Positions 14,157-22,178 of a stretch of 25,826 nucleotides of DNA are shown here, in pieces. Each line of letters begins with the position of its first letter. Position 1 is the first letter of the stretch. A program made the translations under genes and the position numbers. Location of the stretch: contig JBFWSL010000016.1 in the NCBI GenBank assembly GCA_050248375.1, forward strand, positions 1 to 25,826, given 5' to 3'. This stretch comes from JAYZVT01 sp050248375 (lineage in GTDB: Bacteria; Pseudomonadota; Alphaproteobacteria; Rhizobiales; Methyloligellaceae). The notes under the pieces are model-generated. The model had not been told where the DNA came from, made no database searches, and saw only the letters and a program-made list of their open reading frames with translations.

Positions 14157-14220
14157 CGAAACCCCGGCCTTGGGCCGGGGTCCACATCGGTCTGGACCCC
14201 GGCCCAAGGCCGGGGTTTCG
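14157..14220. repeat. Perfect 28-bp inverted repeat between hisF and hisE
   Basis: The arms at 14157-14184 and 14193-14220 are perfect reverse complements around the 8-base centre CATCGGTC. Each arm is itself a palindrome (CCCCGGCC-TTG-GGCCGGGG), so two small hairpins or one long cruciform can form. The rest of the gap 14221-14353 is GC-rich repeat-like sequence with no gene. Confidence 0.85.
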
Positions 14221-14353
14221 TTAATTTCGAGGGAACATGGTCACCGGAACCCCGGCGAAGCTTGTCCCCGCAAAGGCGGGGAGCCTGCGATGGTCCCTGC
14301 ACGGAGGCGGCGACGGCACTGGCTGGACTCCTGCCCGCGCGGGGGTGGGGCGC

Positions 14354-15130
14354 CTACCCGTCCAGCCGCATGGTAATGCCGGCGGCGGCCATATGGCGCT
14401 TGGCTTCACCCACCGTGAACTCGCCGAAATGGAAGATGGAGGCCGCCAGCACCGCGCTGGCATGGCCCTGCTTCACCCCGTCGACCAGATGATCCAGGGT
14501 GCCCACACCGCCCGACGCGATCACCGGCACGCTCACCGCGTCGGCGATGGCGCGGGTCAGCGGCAGGTCGAAGCCGGCTTTGGTGCCGTCCCTGTCCATG
14601 GAGGTGAGCAGGATCTCGCCCGCGCCCAGCGCGGCCACCTCCTTCGCGTATTCCACCGCATCGATGCCGGTCGGCTCGCGGCCGCCATGAGTGAAGATTT
14701 CCCAGCGGTCTGGCTCCCCGGGCTTCGACACCTTCTTGGCGTCGATGGCGACCACGATACATTGCGCGCCGAACTTTTCCGATGCCTCGCGCACGAAGTC
14801 GCGGTTCTTCACCGCCGCCGTGTTGATGGAGACCTTGTCGGCGCCCGCCTCCAGCAGCTTGCGCACGTCCGCCACCTTGCGCACGCCCCCGCCCACCGTG
14901 AGCGGCATGAAGCAGCGCTCCGCCGTGCGCCGGACCACGTCGAAGATGGTGTCCCGGTTCTCGTGGGAGGCTGTGATGTCGAGGAAGCAGAGTTCGTCGG
15001 CGCCCGCCTTGTCATAGGCGGTGGCCGCCTCCACCGGGTCGCCCGCGTCGCGCAGGTTGACGAAGTTGACGCCCTTGACCACGCGGCCGTCCTTGACGTC
15101 GAGACAGGGTATGACGCGGATTTTCAGCAT
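14354..15130 (-). CDS. hisF: Imidazole glycerol phosphate synthase, cyclase subunit
   Basis: HisF forms the imidazole glycerol phosphate ring using ammonia from HisH, at the branch to purine synthesis. The 258-residue (beta-alpha)8 barrel has the catalytic Asp11 in CLDVKDG and Asp130 in AIDAKK. Phosphate-binding loops appear as TVGGGVR and ASGGVGTLDHL. Its ATG overlaps the hisA stop in TGATG, which fixes the start at 15130 and implies translational coupling. Standard length and motifs. Confidence 0.97.
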   Translation of the reverse strand: MLKIRVIPCLDVKDGRVVKGVNFVNLRDAGDPVEAATAYDKAGADELCFLDITASHENRDTIFDVVRRTAERCFMPLTVGGGVRKVADVRKLLEAGADKVSINTAAVKNRDFVREASEKFGAQCIVVAIDAKKVSKPGEPDRWEIFTHGGREPTGIDAVEYAKEVAALGAGEILLTSMDRDGTKAGFDLPLTRAIADAVSVPVIASGGVGTLDHLVDGVKQGHASAVLAASIFHFGEFTVGEAKRHMAAAGITMRLDG

Positions 15131-15861
15131 CACCCGGCTCCCGCCATCAGCCGCAGCGCCTCCTCCACGTCGAGGCGGCCGTCATAGAGCGCCCGTCCGG
15201 CGATCGCGCCTTCCAGCATGGCGTATTCCGGCTTGGTGAGATTGCGGATGTCGTCCATGGAGGCAAGGCCTCCGGACGCGATGACGGGAATGCCCGTGGC
15301 CTTCGCCAGCGCCGCTGTCGCCTCCAGGTTGAGGCCCTTGAGCACTCCGTCGCGCGAGATGTCGGTGTAGATGATCGCGGCCACGCCCGCGTCCTCGAAG
15401 CGCCGTGCGAGGTCCACGGTGTCGAGCGACGAGGTCTCCGCCCAGCCTTCCACGGCGACCTTGCCGTCCCGGGCGTCGATGCCCACGGCGACGCGGCCGG
15501 GATGCCTGCGGCAGGCCTCGCGCACCAGCCCGGGATCGCGCACCGCCACCGTGCCCAAGATCACGCGGGCGATGCCCTTCTCCAGCCACATGTCGATGGT
15601 GGCCATGTCACGGATGCCGCCGCCGAGCTGCGTGGGAATCTTGATGGCCCCGAGAATGCCCTCCACGGCCTCCGCGTTCACCGGCTTGCCGGCGAAGGCG
15701 CCGTTCAGGTCGACGATATGCAGCCAGCGGAAGCCGGCCGCCTCGAACAGCGCCGCCTGATCGGCGGGACTGTCGTTGAACACGGTCGCCTCGTCCATGC
15801 GGCCCTGGCGCAGGCGCACGCACTTGCCGTCCTTCAGGTCGATGGCCGGGAACAGGATCAT
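15130..15861 (-). CDS. hisA: ProFAR isomerase
   Basis: HisA isomerises the N'-5'-ProFAR intermediate to PRFAR, the substrate of HisHF. The 243-residue barrel begins MILFPAIDLKDGKCVRL with catalytic Asp8; the second Asp129 lies in GIDARDGKVAVEGW. The phosphate loops are QLGGGIRD and ASGGLASMDD. It is transcribed with hisH upstream (88-bp gap that carries a repeat) and hisF downstream (overlap). Confidence 0.97.
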   Translation of the reverse strand: MILFPAIDLKDGKCVRLRQGRMDEATVFNDSPADQAALFEAAGFRWLHIVDLNGAFAGKPVNAEAVEGILGAIKIPTQLGGGIRDMATIDMWLEKGIARVILGTVAVRDPGLVREACRRHPGRVAVGIDARDGKVAVEGWAETSSLDTVDLARRFEDAGVAAIIYTDISRDGVLKGLNLEATAALAKATGIPVIASGGLASMDDIRNLTKPEYAMLEGAIAGRALYDGRLDVEEALRLMAGAG

Positions 15862-15885
15862 GGGCGTGCCTCTCGCGCCAAATCT

Positions 15886-15908
15886 CCCTCCCCCCTTGCG
15901 GGGGAGGG
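15886..15908. repeat. Hairpin repeat between hisH and hisA
   Basis: CCCTCCCCC and GGGGGAGGG make a perfect 9-bp stem with a 5-base loop, followed by a G-rich tail. This type of element is common in alphaproteobacterial intergenic DNA (from memory). It takes up most of the 88-bp hisH-hisA gap. Confidence 0.7.
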
Positions 15909-15949
15909 TTGGGGACGGGGGTCGAACGAAAGAAGCGCGCAGGTGTCCA

Positions 15950-16603
15950 TCACGGCCTCCACTTGAGGAAATTGGCGATCAGCCTGAGCCCCAGCGTCTG
16001 GCTCTTCTCGGGATGGAACTGGGTGCCGGCGACGTTGCCGCGCGCCACCATCGCCGTCACCGGCCCGCCATAGTCGGTCTCGGCGACCACATCGCTCCGC
16101 TCCTTCGCCGCAAGGTGATAGGAGTGCACGAAATAGGCGTGCAGTCCCTCCGGTCCCAGCGCTATCCCGTCGAGCAGCGGATGCGGATTGACCGGGGTGA
16201 GCGTGTTCCAGCCCATATGGGGGATCTTCAGGCTCCTGTCCTTCGGCGCGATGGCCCGCACCTCGCCCGCGATCCAGCCGAAGCCCGGCGTGACCCCGTG
16301 CTCCAGCCCGCGTTCCGCCATGAGCTGCATGCCGACGCAGATGCCGAGAAAGGGCTTTCCCTCGTCCCGCACGCTCTCCGTCAGCGCCTGCATCATGCCC
16401 GGCACCGCCTCCAGCCCCGCGCGGCAGTCGGCAAAGGCGCCCACTCCGGGCAACACCAGCCGTTCCGCGCTGCGCACCGTCTCGGGATCGCCGGTCAGGC
16501 GGATGTCGAGCCTGGAGCCGGACTCGTCCCGCGCCCGCTCGAACGCCTTGGTGGCCGAATGCAGGTTGCCCGAGCCATAGTCGATGATGGCCACGTGGCT
16601 CAT
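15950..16603 (-). CDS. hisH: Imidazole glycerol phosphate synthase, glutaminase subunit
   Basis: HisH releases ammonia from glutamine for HisF. The 217-residue class I glutamine amidotransferase begins VAIIDYGSGNLHSA. The nucleophile Cys89 is in GICVGMQL, and the His197/Glu199 pair is in FHPEKS. The PHMGWN segment before the C-terminal part is typical. A catalytic triad is complete. It follows the DUF2628 gene by 21 bp, so one transcript is likely. Confidence 0.97.
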   Translation of the reverse strand: MSHVAIIDYGSGNLHSATKAFERARDESGSRLDIRLTGDPETVRSAERLVLPGVGAFADCRAGLEAVPGMMQALTESVRDEGKPFLGICVGMQLMAERGLEHGVTPGFGWIAGEVRAIAPKDRSLKIPHMGWNTLTPVNPHPLLDGIALGPEGLHAYFVHSYHLAAKERSDVVAETDYGGPVTAMVARGNVAGTQFHPEKSQTLGLRLIANFLKWRP

Positions 16604-16624
16604 GAGGATCGCGGGCCCATGGGA

Positions 16625-17113
16625 TCAGCGCAGGGGATCGTCGAGAAAGCCGATGACAGGCCCCTCGCCCGCGGACTTCGCCGGAACGGGCGCGGCCCTG
16701 CCTTCGGGCGGGGAACGCGGAACCGGTGTCTCCCGCTCCCAGGCGGCGAACAGCTTGTACTCGCACTCGGTGGTGTCGCGCCCGACGACAGCCCCGGTCA
16801 TACGGTAGCCGCGCCGCCCGAGCGTCCAGCGCCTCAGGTCGTTGGCGTTCAGGGCGAACAGCAGGCCGATCAGGATACCGGCCCAGCCGCCCACCGCGTC
16901 GCCGGCGCCAAGCGCCGACAGGCCCATTTCGGCCAGCACCAGCACGGCCACGAAGCCGATCAGCGCCAGCCACATGCGGTGATAGAGCAGCCACAGCACG
17001 GGCACGAACAGGGCCGGCCAGGAAAAGCCTTCCTTGACGAGGCGCAGGCGGTCGGCGCGCTCCTCCAGCTTTCCCGGAAGCCTCTCCGGCTCATGTACCG
17101 TATATGCGATCAC
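16625..17113 (-). CDS. DUF2628 small membrane protein in the his cluster
   Basis: A 162-residue protein of the DUF2628 family. The N-terminus (TVHEPER, then RLRLVKEGFSWPALFVPVLWLLYHRMW) is typical of the family, followed by hydrophobic stretches at about residues 30-60 and 68-90. The tail (about 100-162) is soluble, with an EYKLFAAWERE segment and a proline-rich linker. No enzyme motif is seen. The start is a GTG at 17113. It lies between hisB and hisH, as I recall it does in other Hyphomicrobiales. Function unknown. Confidence 0.72.
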   Translation of the reverse strand: MIAYTVHEPERLPGKLEERADRLRLVKEGFSWPALFVPVLWLLYHRMWLALIGFVAVLVLAEMGLSALGAGDAVGGWAGILIGLLFALNANDLRRWTLGRRGYRMTGAVVGRDTTECEYKLFAAWERETPVPRSPPEGRAAPVPAKSAGEGPVIGFLDDPLR

Positions 17114-17216
17114 TCGATGTTCCGTCGCCTCAGGCGGCGTCTCCTTCCCGCTCCGTCACCCGGCATACCCCGGTCCCAGCCCTTATGCAGCATTCTCCTG
17201 CATTGCCGCAACTGGA

Positions 17217-17234
17217 CCCCTGCTTCCGCAGGGG
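17217..17234. repeat. Small hairpin repeat between hisB and DUF2628
   Basis: CCCCTGC and GCAGGGG form a 7-bp stem with loop TTCC. A related GC-rich element (CTGGACTCC start, with CCCGCGCGGG) lies near 14325-14350 in the same cluster. The 17114-17297 gap holds no gene. Confidence 0.55.
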
Positions 17235-17261
17235 TTTCGGGCGTCTCGGGGGAAGAAAAAG

Positions 17262-17297
17262 GGATCGAAACCCCGGGCGAAGACCCGGGGTCCACAC
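17262..17297. repeat. Palindromic repeat abutting the hisB stop
   Basis: CCCCGGG (17271-17277) and CCCGGGG (17284-17290) form a hairpin, flanked by GATCGAAA and TCCACA, the same flanks as in the hisF-hisE repeat. It ends directly at the hisB stop codon (TAA, 17300-17298). It may serve as a transcript end or mRNA stabiliser. Confidence 0.7.
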
Positions 17298-17891
17298 TTA
17301 GCCGCCGAGCTGGCCTTTTGTCGAGGGCACCCGGCCGGCCTGCCTGGGATCCACGGCCACGGCCGCGCCCAGAGCCCGCGCCAGCCCCTTGTAGCAGGAC
17401 TCCGCGATATGATGGTTGTTCTCTCCGTAGAGATTTTCCACATGCAGCGTGATGCCGGCGTTCTGGGCGAAGGCCTGGAACCACTCCCGGAACAGCTCGG
17501 TGTCCATGTCGCCGATCTTGTCGCGGGTGAATTCGACCTTCCAGACGAGGAATGGCCGCCCCGAGATATCCAGCGCCACCCGGGTCAGCGTCTCGTCCAT
17601 GGGCAGGTAGGCGGACGCATAACGCACGATGCCGCGCTTGTCGCCCAGCGCCTTGGCCACCGCCTGGCCGAGCGCGATGCCCGCGTCCTCGGTGGTGTGG
17701 TGCTGATCGATATGCAGATCGCCCTTCACCTTCAGCGTGATGTCCATCAGCGAATGGCGCGCGAGCTGCTCCAGCATGTGATCGAGGAAGCCGACGCCGG
17801 TGGCGATGTCGGCCCTGCCCTCGCCGTCGATGACGACGCTGGCGGCGATCTCGGTTTCCTTGGTGCGCCTTTCGACCGTGGCCTTGCGCAT
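17298..17891 (-). CDS. hisB: Imidazoleglycerol-phosphate dehydratase
   Basis: HisB dehydrates imidazole glycerol phosphate to imidazole acetol phosphate. The 197-residue protein is the monofunctional dehydratase with no phosphatase domain. The two manganese-binding motifs are DQHHTTEDAGIALG and ENNHHIAESCYKGLARAL; GVGFLDHMLEQLARH is the N-terminal signature. GAGAGGA, 8 bases upstream, supports ATG 17891. It is the first gene of the his-coaA unit and is divergent from hslV, 181 bp away. Confidence 0.96.
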   Translation of the reverse strand: MRKATVERRTKETEIAASVVIDGEGRADIATGVGFLDHMLEQLARHSLMDITLKVKGDLHIDQHHTTEDAGIALGQAVAKALGDKRGIVRYASAYLPMDETLTRVALDISGRPFLVWKVEFTRDKIGDMDTELFREWFQAFAQNAGITLHVENLYGENNHHIAESCYKGLARALGAAVAVDPRQAGRVPSTKGQLGG

Positions 17892-18004
17892 GGGAGCAGT
17901 CCTCTCGGCGGGCGGAACACGCCCCTTTGAAGGCGATGGCTTTAGCAGGTTCGCCCGCGCCGCGCCACACCGCATGGTAAACAGGGTTTCCGCGCTCTTA
18001 GGCC

Positions 18005-18039
18005 GGGTTAACGGGAGACGGGGTTCACCCTGTTAACCC
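18005..18039. promoter_or_regulatory. Inverted repeat in the hisB-hslV divergent region
   Basis: GGGTTAACGGG and CCTGTTAACCC pair over 11 bases with one G-U, around a 13-base loop. Perfect GTTAAC cores suit a dimeric regulator site; a hairpin in RNA is another option. It lies between the his and hslVU units. Confidence 0.45.
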
Positions 18040-18045
18040 CATGGA

Positions 18046-18075
18046 CTTGACTTACAGGTCCCCCATGCCGATATG
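18046..18075 (+). promoter_or_regulatory. Possible heat-shock (RpoH) promoter of hslV
   Basis: CTTGAC (18046-18051) resembles a sigma-32 -35 box. GATATG (18070-18075) is a weak -10 at 18-base spacing. It would overlap the first possible hslV ATG, so translation would then begin at 18088 or 18091. hslVU are known heat-shock genes, but the -10 is poor. Confidence 0.3.
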
Positions 18076-18654
18076 CCGGTCGGTATCATGATGAACAGTT
18101 CACACCACGAGTCCGCCGCCGCCTGGCACGGCACCACCATCCTGACCGTGCGCAAGGGCGGCAAGGTGGTCATCGCGGGCGACGGCCAGGTCAGCCTCGG
18201 CCAGACCGTGATCAAGTCCAACGCCCGCAAGGTGCGCCCGCTCGGCAAGGGCAATGTCATTGCGGGCTTCGCCGGCTCCACGGCCGACGCCTTCACTCTG
18301 TTCGAGCGGCTCGAGAACAAGCTGGAGCGTTTCCCCGACCAGTTGAAGCGCGCCTGCGTCGAACTCGCCAAGGACTGGCGCACCGACCGCTATCTGCGCC
18401 GGCTGGAGGCCATGATGATCGTGGCCGACAGGACCGAGTCGCTGGTGCTCACCGGCACCGGCGACGTGCTCGAGCCCGAGAACGGCCTCATGGGTATCGG
18501 CTCCGGCGGCAATTACGCGCTCGCCGCCGCCCGCGCCCTCGCCGATCAGGACATGACCGCGGAGGAGATCGCCCGCCGGGCCATGAAGATCGCCGCGGAC
18601 ATCTGCGTCTACACCAACGAGAATGTGGTGGTCGAGAGTCTGGATGCGGAGTGA
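18073..18654 (+). CDS. hslV: HslV protease subunit
   Basis: HslV is the proteasome-like threonine peptidase that works with the ATPase HslU. After processing at HG|TT, the N-terminal Thr in WHGTTILTVRKGG is the catalytic residue; AGDGQVSLGQTV, GFAGSTADAFTL and IGSGGNYALAAARAL are conserved. The protein has 193 residues from ATG 18073, giving a 20-residue propeptide. ATGs at 18088 and 18091 give the shorter propeptide common in the family and may be the true start. No start has a good ribosome binding site. The end overlaps the following GNAT gene. Confidence 0.94.
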   Translation: MPVGIMMNSSHHESAAAWHGTTILTVRKGGKVVIAGDGQVSLGQTVIKSNARKVRPLGKGNVIAGFAGSTADAFTLFERLENKLERFPDQLKRACVELAKDWRTDRYLRRLEAMMIVADRTESLVLTGTGDVLEPENGLMGIGSGGNYALAAARALADQDMTAEEIARRAMKIAADICVYTNENVVVESLDAE

Positions 18655-19189
18655 GCCCGTGCCGGAGTTCGCTTACGCTCACGTCGCTCCCGAGCATTAC
18701 GGAATGCTCGGCGCCTGGCTGACCCGTCCCCATATGCGTGAATGGTGGGGCGAGCCCGAGGTGGAGCTGGGTTACATCCGCGACATGGTGGAAGGCCGTG
18801 ACACCACCCGGCCCTTCATCTTTTCGGTGGACGACCGCCCGGCGGGCTACATCCAGTACTGGTTCGTCGGCGACCATCAGAACCAGACCTGGATCGCGGA
18901 CAATCCCTGGCTGGCGGAGCTGCCGTCCGAGACCATAGGCGTGGACCTCTCCATCGGCGAGCCGGACCTGCTGTCGCGCGGCATCGGATCGGCGGTTCTG
19001 TCCGATTTCACCCGGCGGCTGGTGGCGCAGGGATACCGGACCATCATCATCGATCCGGATCCGGGGAACGCCCGCGCCGTGCGCGCCTATGAAAAGGCGG
19101 GATACCGCCCGGTCCCCGAGCTGTTCGGCCGCACTGGCGACACGCTCATCATGCAGTTTGACGTGAAAGAGAACGAAGCGAAGCAATGA
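18644..19189 (+). CDS. GNAT acetyltransferase resembling AAC(6')
   Basis: A 181-residue GNAT protein between hslV and hslU. The N-terminal REWWGEPEVELGYIRDM, the GYIQYW segment, IGVDLSIGEPDLLSRGIGS and IIDPDPGNARAVRAYEKAGY match, by eye, the AAC(6')-Ib aminoglycoside acetyltransferase layout (compare its EWWG, GYAQ, DQSLAN and DPSPSNLRAIRCYEKAGF). Actual substrate is unknown; a housekeeping role is more likely than resistance. The start may be ATG 18644 inside hslV, or GTG 18659 with GGAG 7 bases upstream. Its TGA overlaps the hslU ATG (ATGA), so all three are probably one operon. Confidence 0.85.
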   Translation: MRSEPVPEFAYAHVAPEHYGMLGAWLTRPHMREWWGEPEVELGYIRDMVEGRDTTRPFIFSVDDRPAGYIQYWFVGDHQNQTWIADNPWLAELPSETIGVDLSIGEPDLLSRGIGSAVLSDFTRRLVAQGYRTIIIDPDPGNARAVRAYEKAGYRPVPELFGRTGDTLIMQFDVKENEAKQ

Positions 19190-20490
19190 CCAATTTCTCC
19201 CCCCGCGAGATCGTTTCCGAGCTGGACCGCTACATCATCGGCCAGAAGGACGCCAAGCGCGCCGTGGCCATCGCGCTCCGCAACCGCTGGCGCCGCCAGC
19301 AGCTCGAGGGCGAGATGCGCGAGGAAGTTCTGCCGAAGAACATCCTCATGATCGGCCCCACCGGCGTCGGCAAGACCGAGATTTCGCGCCGTCTGGCCAG
19401 GCTCGCCAACGCCCCCTTCCTCAAGGTGGAAGCGACCAAGTTCACCGAGGTCGGCTATGTGGGCCGTGACGTGGACCAGATCGTGCGCGACCTCACCGAG
19501 GCCGCCGTCGGCATGGTGCGCGACCTGAAGCGCAAGGAGGTGGAGGCCAAGGCCCACCTGATGGCCGAGGAGCGCGTCCTCGACGCGCTGACCGGCAAGG
19601 GCGCCTCTCCCTCCACCCGGGAGAGCTTCCGCAAGAAACTGCGCGACGGCGAGCTCGACGAAAAGGAGATCGAGATTCAGGTGGCCGACACCGGCATGTC
19701 CATGCCCACCATGGATATTCCCGGCATGCCCGGCCAGGTCGGCATGATCAATCTCAACGACATCATGGGCAAGGCCTTCGGCCAGCGCACCAAGCCGCGC
19801 AAGGTCAATGTGCGCGACAGCTACGGCCTGCTGCTGGCGGAGGAATCCGACAAGCTTCTCGACCAGGACCAGATCGTGCAGGAGGCCATCCGCACGGTGG
19901 AGAACAACGGCATCGTCTTCCTCGACGAGATCGACAAGATCTGCGCCCGTTCCGAGCGCGTCGGCGCCGACGTCTCCCGCGAAGGCGTGCAGCGCGACCT
20001 GCTGCCCCTCATCGAGGGCACCACGGTCTCCACCAAATACGGTCCCGTGAAGACGGACCACATCCTGTTCATCGCCTCGGGCGCCTTCCATGTGGCCAAG
20101 CCGTCGGACCTGCTGCCCGAGCTGCAGGGCCGCCTGCCCATCCGCGTGGAGCTGCGCGCGCTGACGCGCGAGGACTTCAAGCGCATTCTCACCGAGCCCC
20201 AGGCCAGCCTGATCAAGCAGTATGTGGCGCTGATGGCGACGGAGGGCGTCGAGCTGGAATTCGCCGACAGCGCCGTGGACGCCATCGCCGACATCGCGGT
20301 GGAGGTGAACGAGAATGTCGAGAACATCGGCGCCCGGCGCCTGATGACCGTCATAGAGCGCGTGCTCGACCAGATCTCCTTCGACGCTTCGGACAAGAGC
20401 GGCGAGAAGATCCTCATCGACGACGCCTATGTGCGCGAGCACATCGGCGATCTGGCCAAGAACGCCGACCTGTCGAAGTTCATCCTGTAA
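19186..20490 (+). CDS. hslU: HslU ATPase subunit
   Basis: HslU is the AAA+ unfoldase that feeds substrates to HslV. The 434-residue protein has Walker A GPTGVGKT at residues 57-64, the pore loop GYVG in EVGYVGRDVDQIVRDL, Walker B IVFLDEIDKI with Asp247/Glu248, the SRPS-like sensor region, and the C-terminal FIL end that docks into HslV. The inserted I domain (about 110-230) is present. It starts in a 4-base overlap with the GNAT gene. The opgG gene ends 18 bp away on the other strand with no clear terminator between them. Confidence 0.97.
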   Translation: MTNFSPREIVSELDRYIIGQKDAKRAVAIALRNRWRRQQLEGEMREEVLPKNILMIGPTGVGKTEISRRLARLANAPFLKVEATKFTEVGYVGRDVDQIVRDLTEAAVGMVRDLKRKEVEAKAHLMAEERVLDALTGKGASPSTRESFRKKLRDGELDEKEIEIQVADTGMSMPTMDIPGMPGQVGMINLNDIMGKAFGQRTKPRKVNVRDSYGLLLAEESDKLLDQDQIVQEAIRTVENNGIVFLDEIDKICARSERVGADVSREGVQRDLLPLIEGTTVSTKYGPVKTDHILFIASGAFHVAKPSDLLPELQGRLPIRVELRALTREDFKRILTEPQASLIKQYVALMATEGVELEFADSAVDAIADIAVEVNENVENIGARRLMTVIERVLDQISFDASDKSGEKILIDDAYVREHIGDLAKNADLSKFIL

Positions 20491-20508
20491 CGCCGGAGGG
20501 GCGGACCT

Positions 20509-22074
20509 TCACGACGGAATATACTGCCCCAGCCACGTCTCCGTCAGCGGCTCGTCTCCGAGCCGCAGATAGCAGCGCAGGTCCACCGCCTCGGTGTCGA
20601 GCTGCGTGAAGTCGAACATGGCGCGCCAGCGCCGCGTGCCGACGATGTTGTAGGCGGCGAGGTTCGACAGCAGCCCGCGCGGGCCGGTGACGTCGATGCG
20701 CACGCCCGACTGGCGGTCGAGATCGCCCAGCTTGCCGCCCTCGAAGTCGATGACGAACTTGCGCCGGTCCTTCGGTCGCGGCTGGCCGGGCACCCCGCCC
20801 GTGCCCGTGCGCGTCGCCACCACCCGCGCCACCTGCGGCGGATAGGGGTCGTCCGCGACCCAGTGCAGCCGGTATCCGTAGGTCAGTTCCGCGCCCGCGC
20901 CGACCGGGTCCGCCGGCGTCCAATAGGCGACTATGTTGTCGTGAATCTCGTCGTCCGTGGGAATCTCGACCAGTTGCACCGCGCCGCTGCCCCAGTCGCT
21001 GGTGGGCTCCACCCACAGGCTCGGGCGTTTCTCGTAGAACACGCCGTCGTCCTGGTAGTTGTTGAAGTCCCGGTCGCGCTGCATCAGGCCGAAGCCCTTC
21101 GGCGTGGCGCCGGAGAAGCTGCTGGTCTTGACCATCGGCGGATTGTTGAGCGGCCGCCACAGCCGCTCGCCCGCGCCGGTCCAGATGGCGAGCCCGTCGC
21201 TGTCGTGCACCTCCGGGCGCCACTCGGTCGCGGACTGCCGGTTCGTCTCGGAAAACCAGAACATGCTGGTGAGCGGCGCGATGCCGAGCCGCTCCACCGG
21301 CTTGCGCGTGTAGAGCTTCGCCGTGATATCCATGACGCAATGCCCGGACTGGCGCACGCGCATCGCATAGGCGCCCGCCACGCTGGGGCCTTCCAGCAGC
21401 GCATGGATCCACATGCCCTCGCTGCCCGCCGCGTCGGGGGTCAGCCAGAACTGGGAGAAACGCGGGAATTCTTCCGGATGCGGCATGGCCGTGTCGATGG
21501 CGAGGCCCCGCGCCGACAGGCCATACTGGTTGAACGGGCAGGCGCTGCGGAAATAGGACGCGCCCAGGAAAGCCAGCCAGTCGCCTTCTCCGTCCCGGTT
21601 CATCACCCTGAATCCCGCGAAGCCGGTGTCGGCTGGAAGCTCCAGCGCCGGATTGCCGGAAGGAATGGTGAAGAAGTCGCGCGAATAAAGCACCTCGCGC
21701 GCGCTGCCCTCGGCCACCAGATGCAGCTTTACCGGCTCCCTCTGGTAGCGGCCGAGATGGAACATCGCCACCTTGTACGGACCCTTGCCCCCCTGCCACA
21801 GCGCCTTTTCGGGACGAAACTTGATCTTCCAGTGCGCGTCGTAGTCGATGCGGTCGAGCGCCTTGCCGTTGCGCACCTGGTACGGCACGAAGGGCTTGCC
21901 CGCGAGCGCCTTTGCCCTGGCCGCCAGCCTGTCGAAGTCGAACGGCTCCGCCGGTCCCAGCTTCAGCGCCGGTTCGGCCGCCATCGCGCGGCTGGCCCAG
22001 TGGGGCAGCATGGAGAGCACCGGCAGCGACAGCACGCCGGACAAGAGGTCTCTACGGGTGGCGTTCACGGTCAT
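20509..22074 (-). CDS. Periplasmic glucan biosynthesis protein (OpgG/OpgD family)
   Basis: A 521-residue secreted protein of the MdoG/OpgG family, required for osmoregulated periplasmic glucan synthesis. A twin-arginine motif (TRRDLLSG) and hydrophobic core at residues 1-34 suggest Tat export. Family landmarks include EPFDFDRLAARAKALAG, IDYDAHWKIKFRPEKALW, ASYFRSACPFNQYGLSARGL, EEFPRFSQFWL, FSETNR, DGVFYEKRPSLWVEP, and ELTYGYRLHW. It is either OpgG or OpgD; a Tat signal is more like OpgD. No opgH glucosyltransferase is visible. It follows smr by 104 bp on the same strand; the frame upstream of 22074 is open but overlaps smr. Confidence 0.9.
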   Translation of the reverse strand: MTVNATRRDLLSGVLSLPVLSMLPHWASRAMAAEPALKLGPAEPFDFDRLAARAKALAGKPFVPYQVRNGKALDRIDYDAHWKIKFRPEKALWQGGKGPYKVAMFHLGRYQREPVKLHLVAEGSAREVLYSRDFFTIPSGNPALELPADTGFAGFRVMNRDGEGDWLAFLGASYFRSACPFNQYGLSARGLAIDTAMPHPEEFPRFSQFWLTPDAAGSEGMWIHALLEGPSVAGAYAMRVRQSGHCVMDITAKLYTRKPVERLGIAPLTSMFWFSETNRQSATEWRPEVHDSDGLAIWTGAGERLWRPLNNPPMVKTSSFSGATPKGFGLMQRDRDFNNYQDDGVFYEKRPSLWVEPTSDWGSGAVQLVEIPTDDEIHDNIVAYWTPADPVGAGAELTYGYRLHWVADDPYPPQVARVVATRTGTGGVPGQPRPKDRRKFVIDFEGGKLGDLDRQSGVRIDVTGPRGLLSNLAAYNIVGTRRWRAMFDFTQLDTEAVDLRCYLRLGDEPLTETWLGQYIPS

Positions 22075-22178
22075 GGTCTCGGGAATTCCTCGGGGCGGGA
22101 CGGCGCTTCCTCTAGCACGCCAGATGTCCGGAAATATGTCACTTTTTGGTGCCCCATGCGGGGTATCGGCGGCGCATC

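Noticed and set aside
14157..14350. CRISPR array
   Set aside because: The repeats are inverted, unequal and lack regular spacers; no cas genes are near.
15776..17452. Open frame of 558 codons on the plus strand
   Set aside because: Antisense to hisA, hisH, DUF2628 and hisB and runs through repeats; no domain visible.
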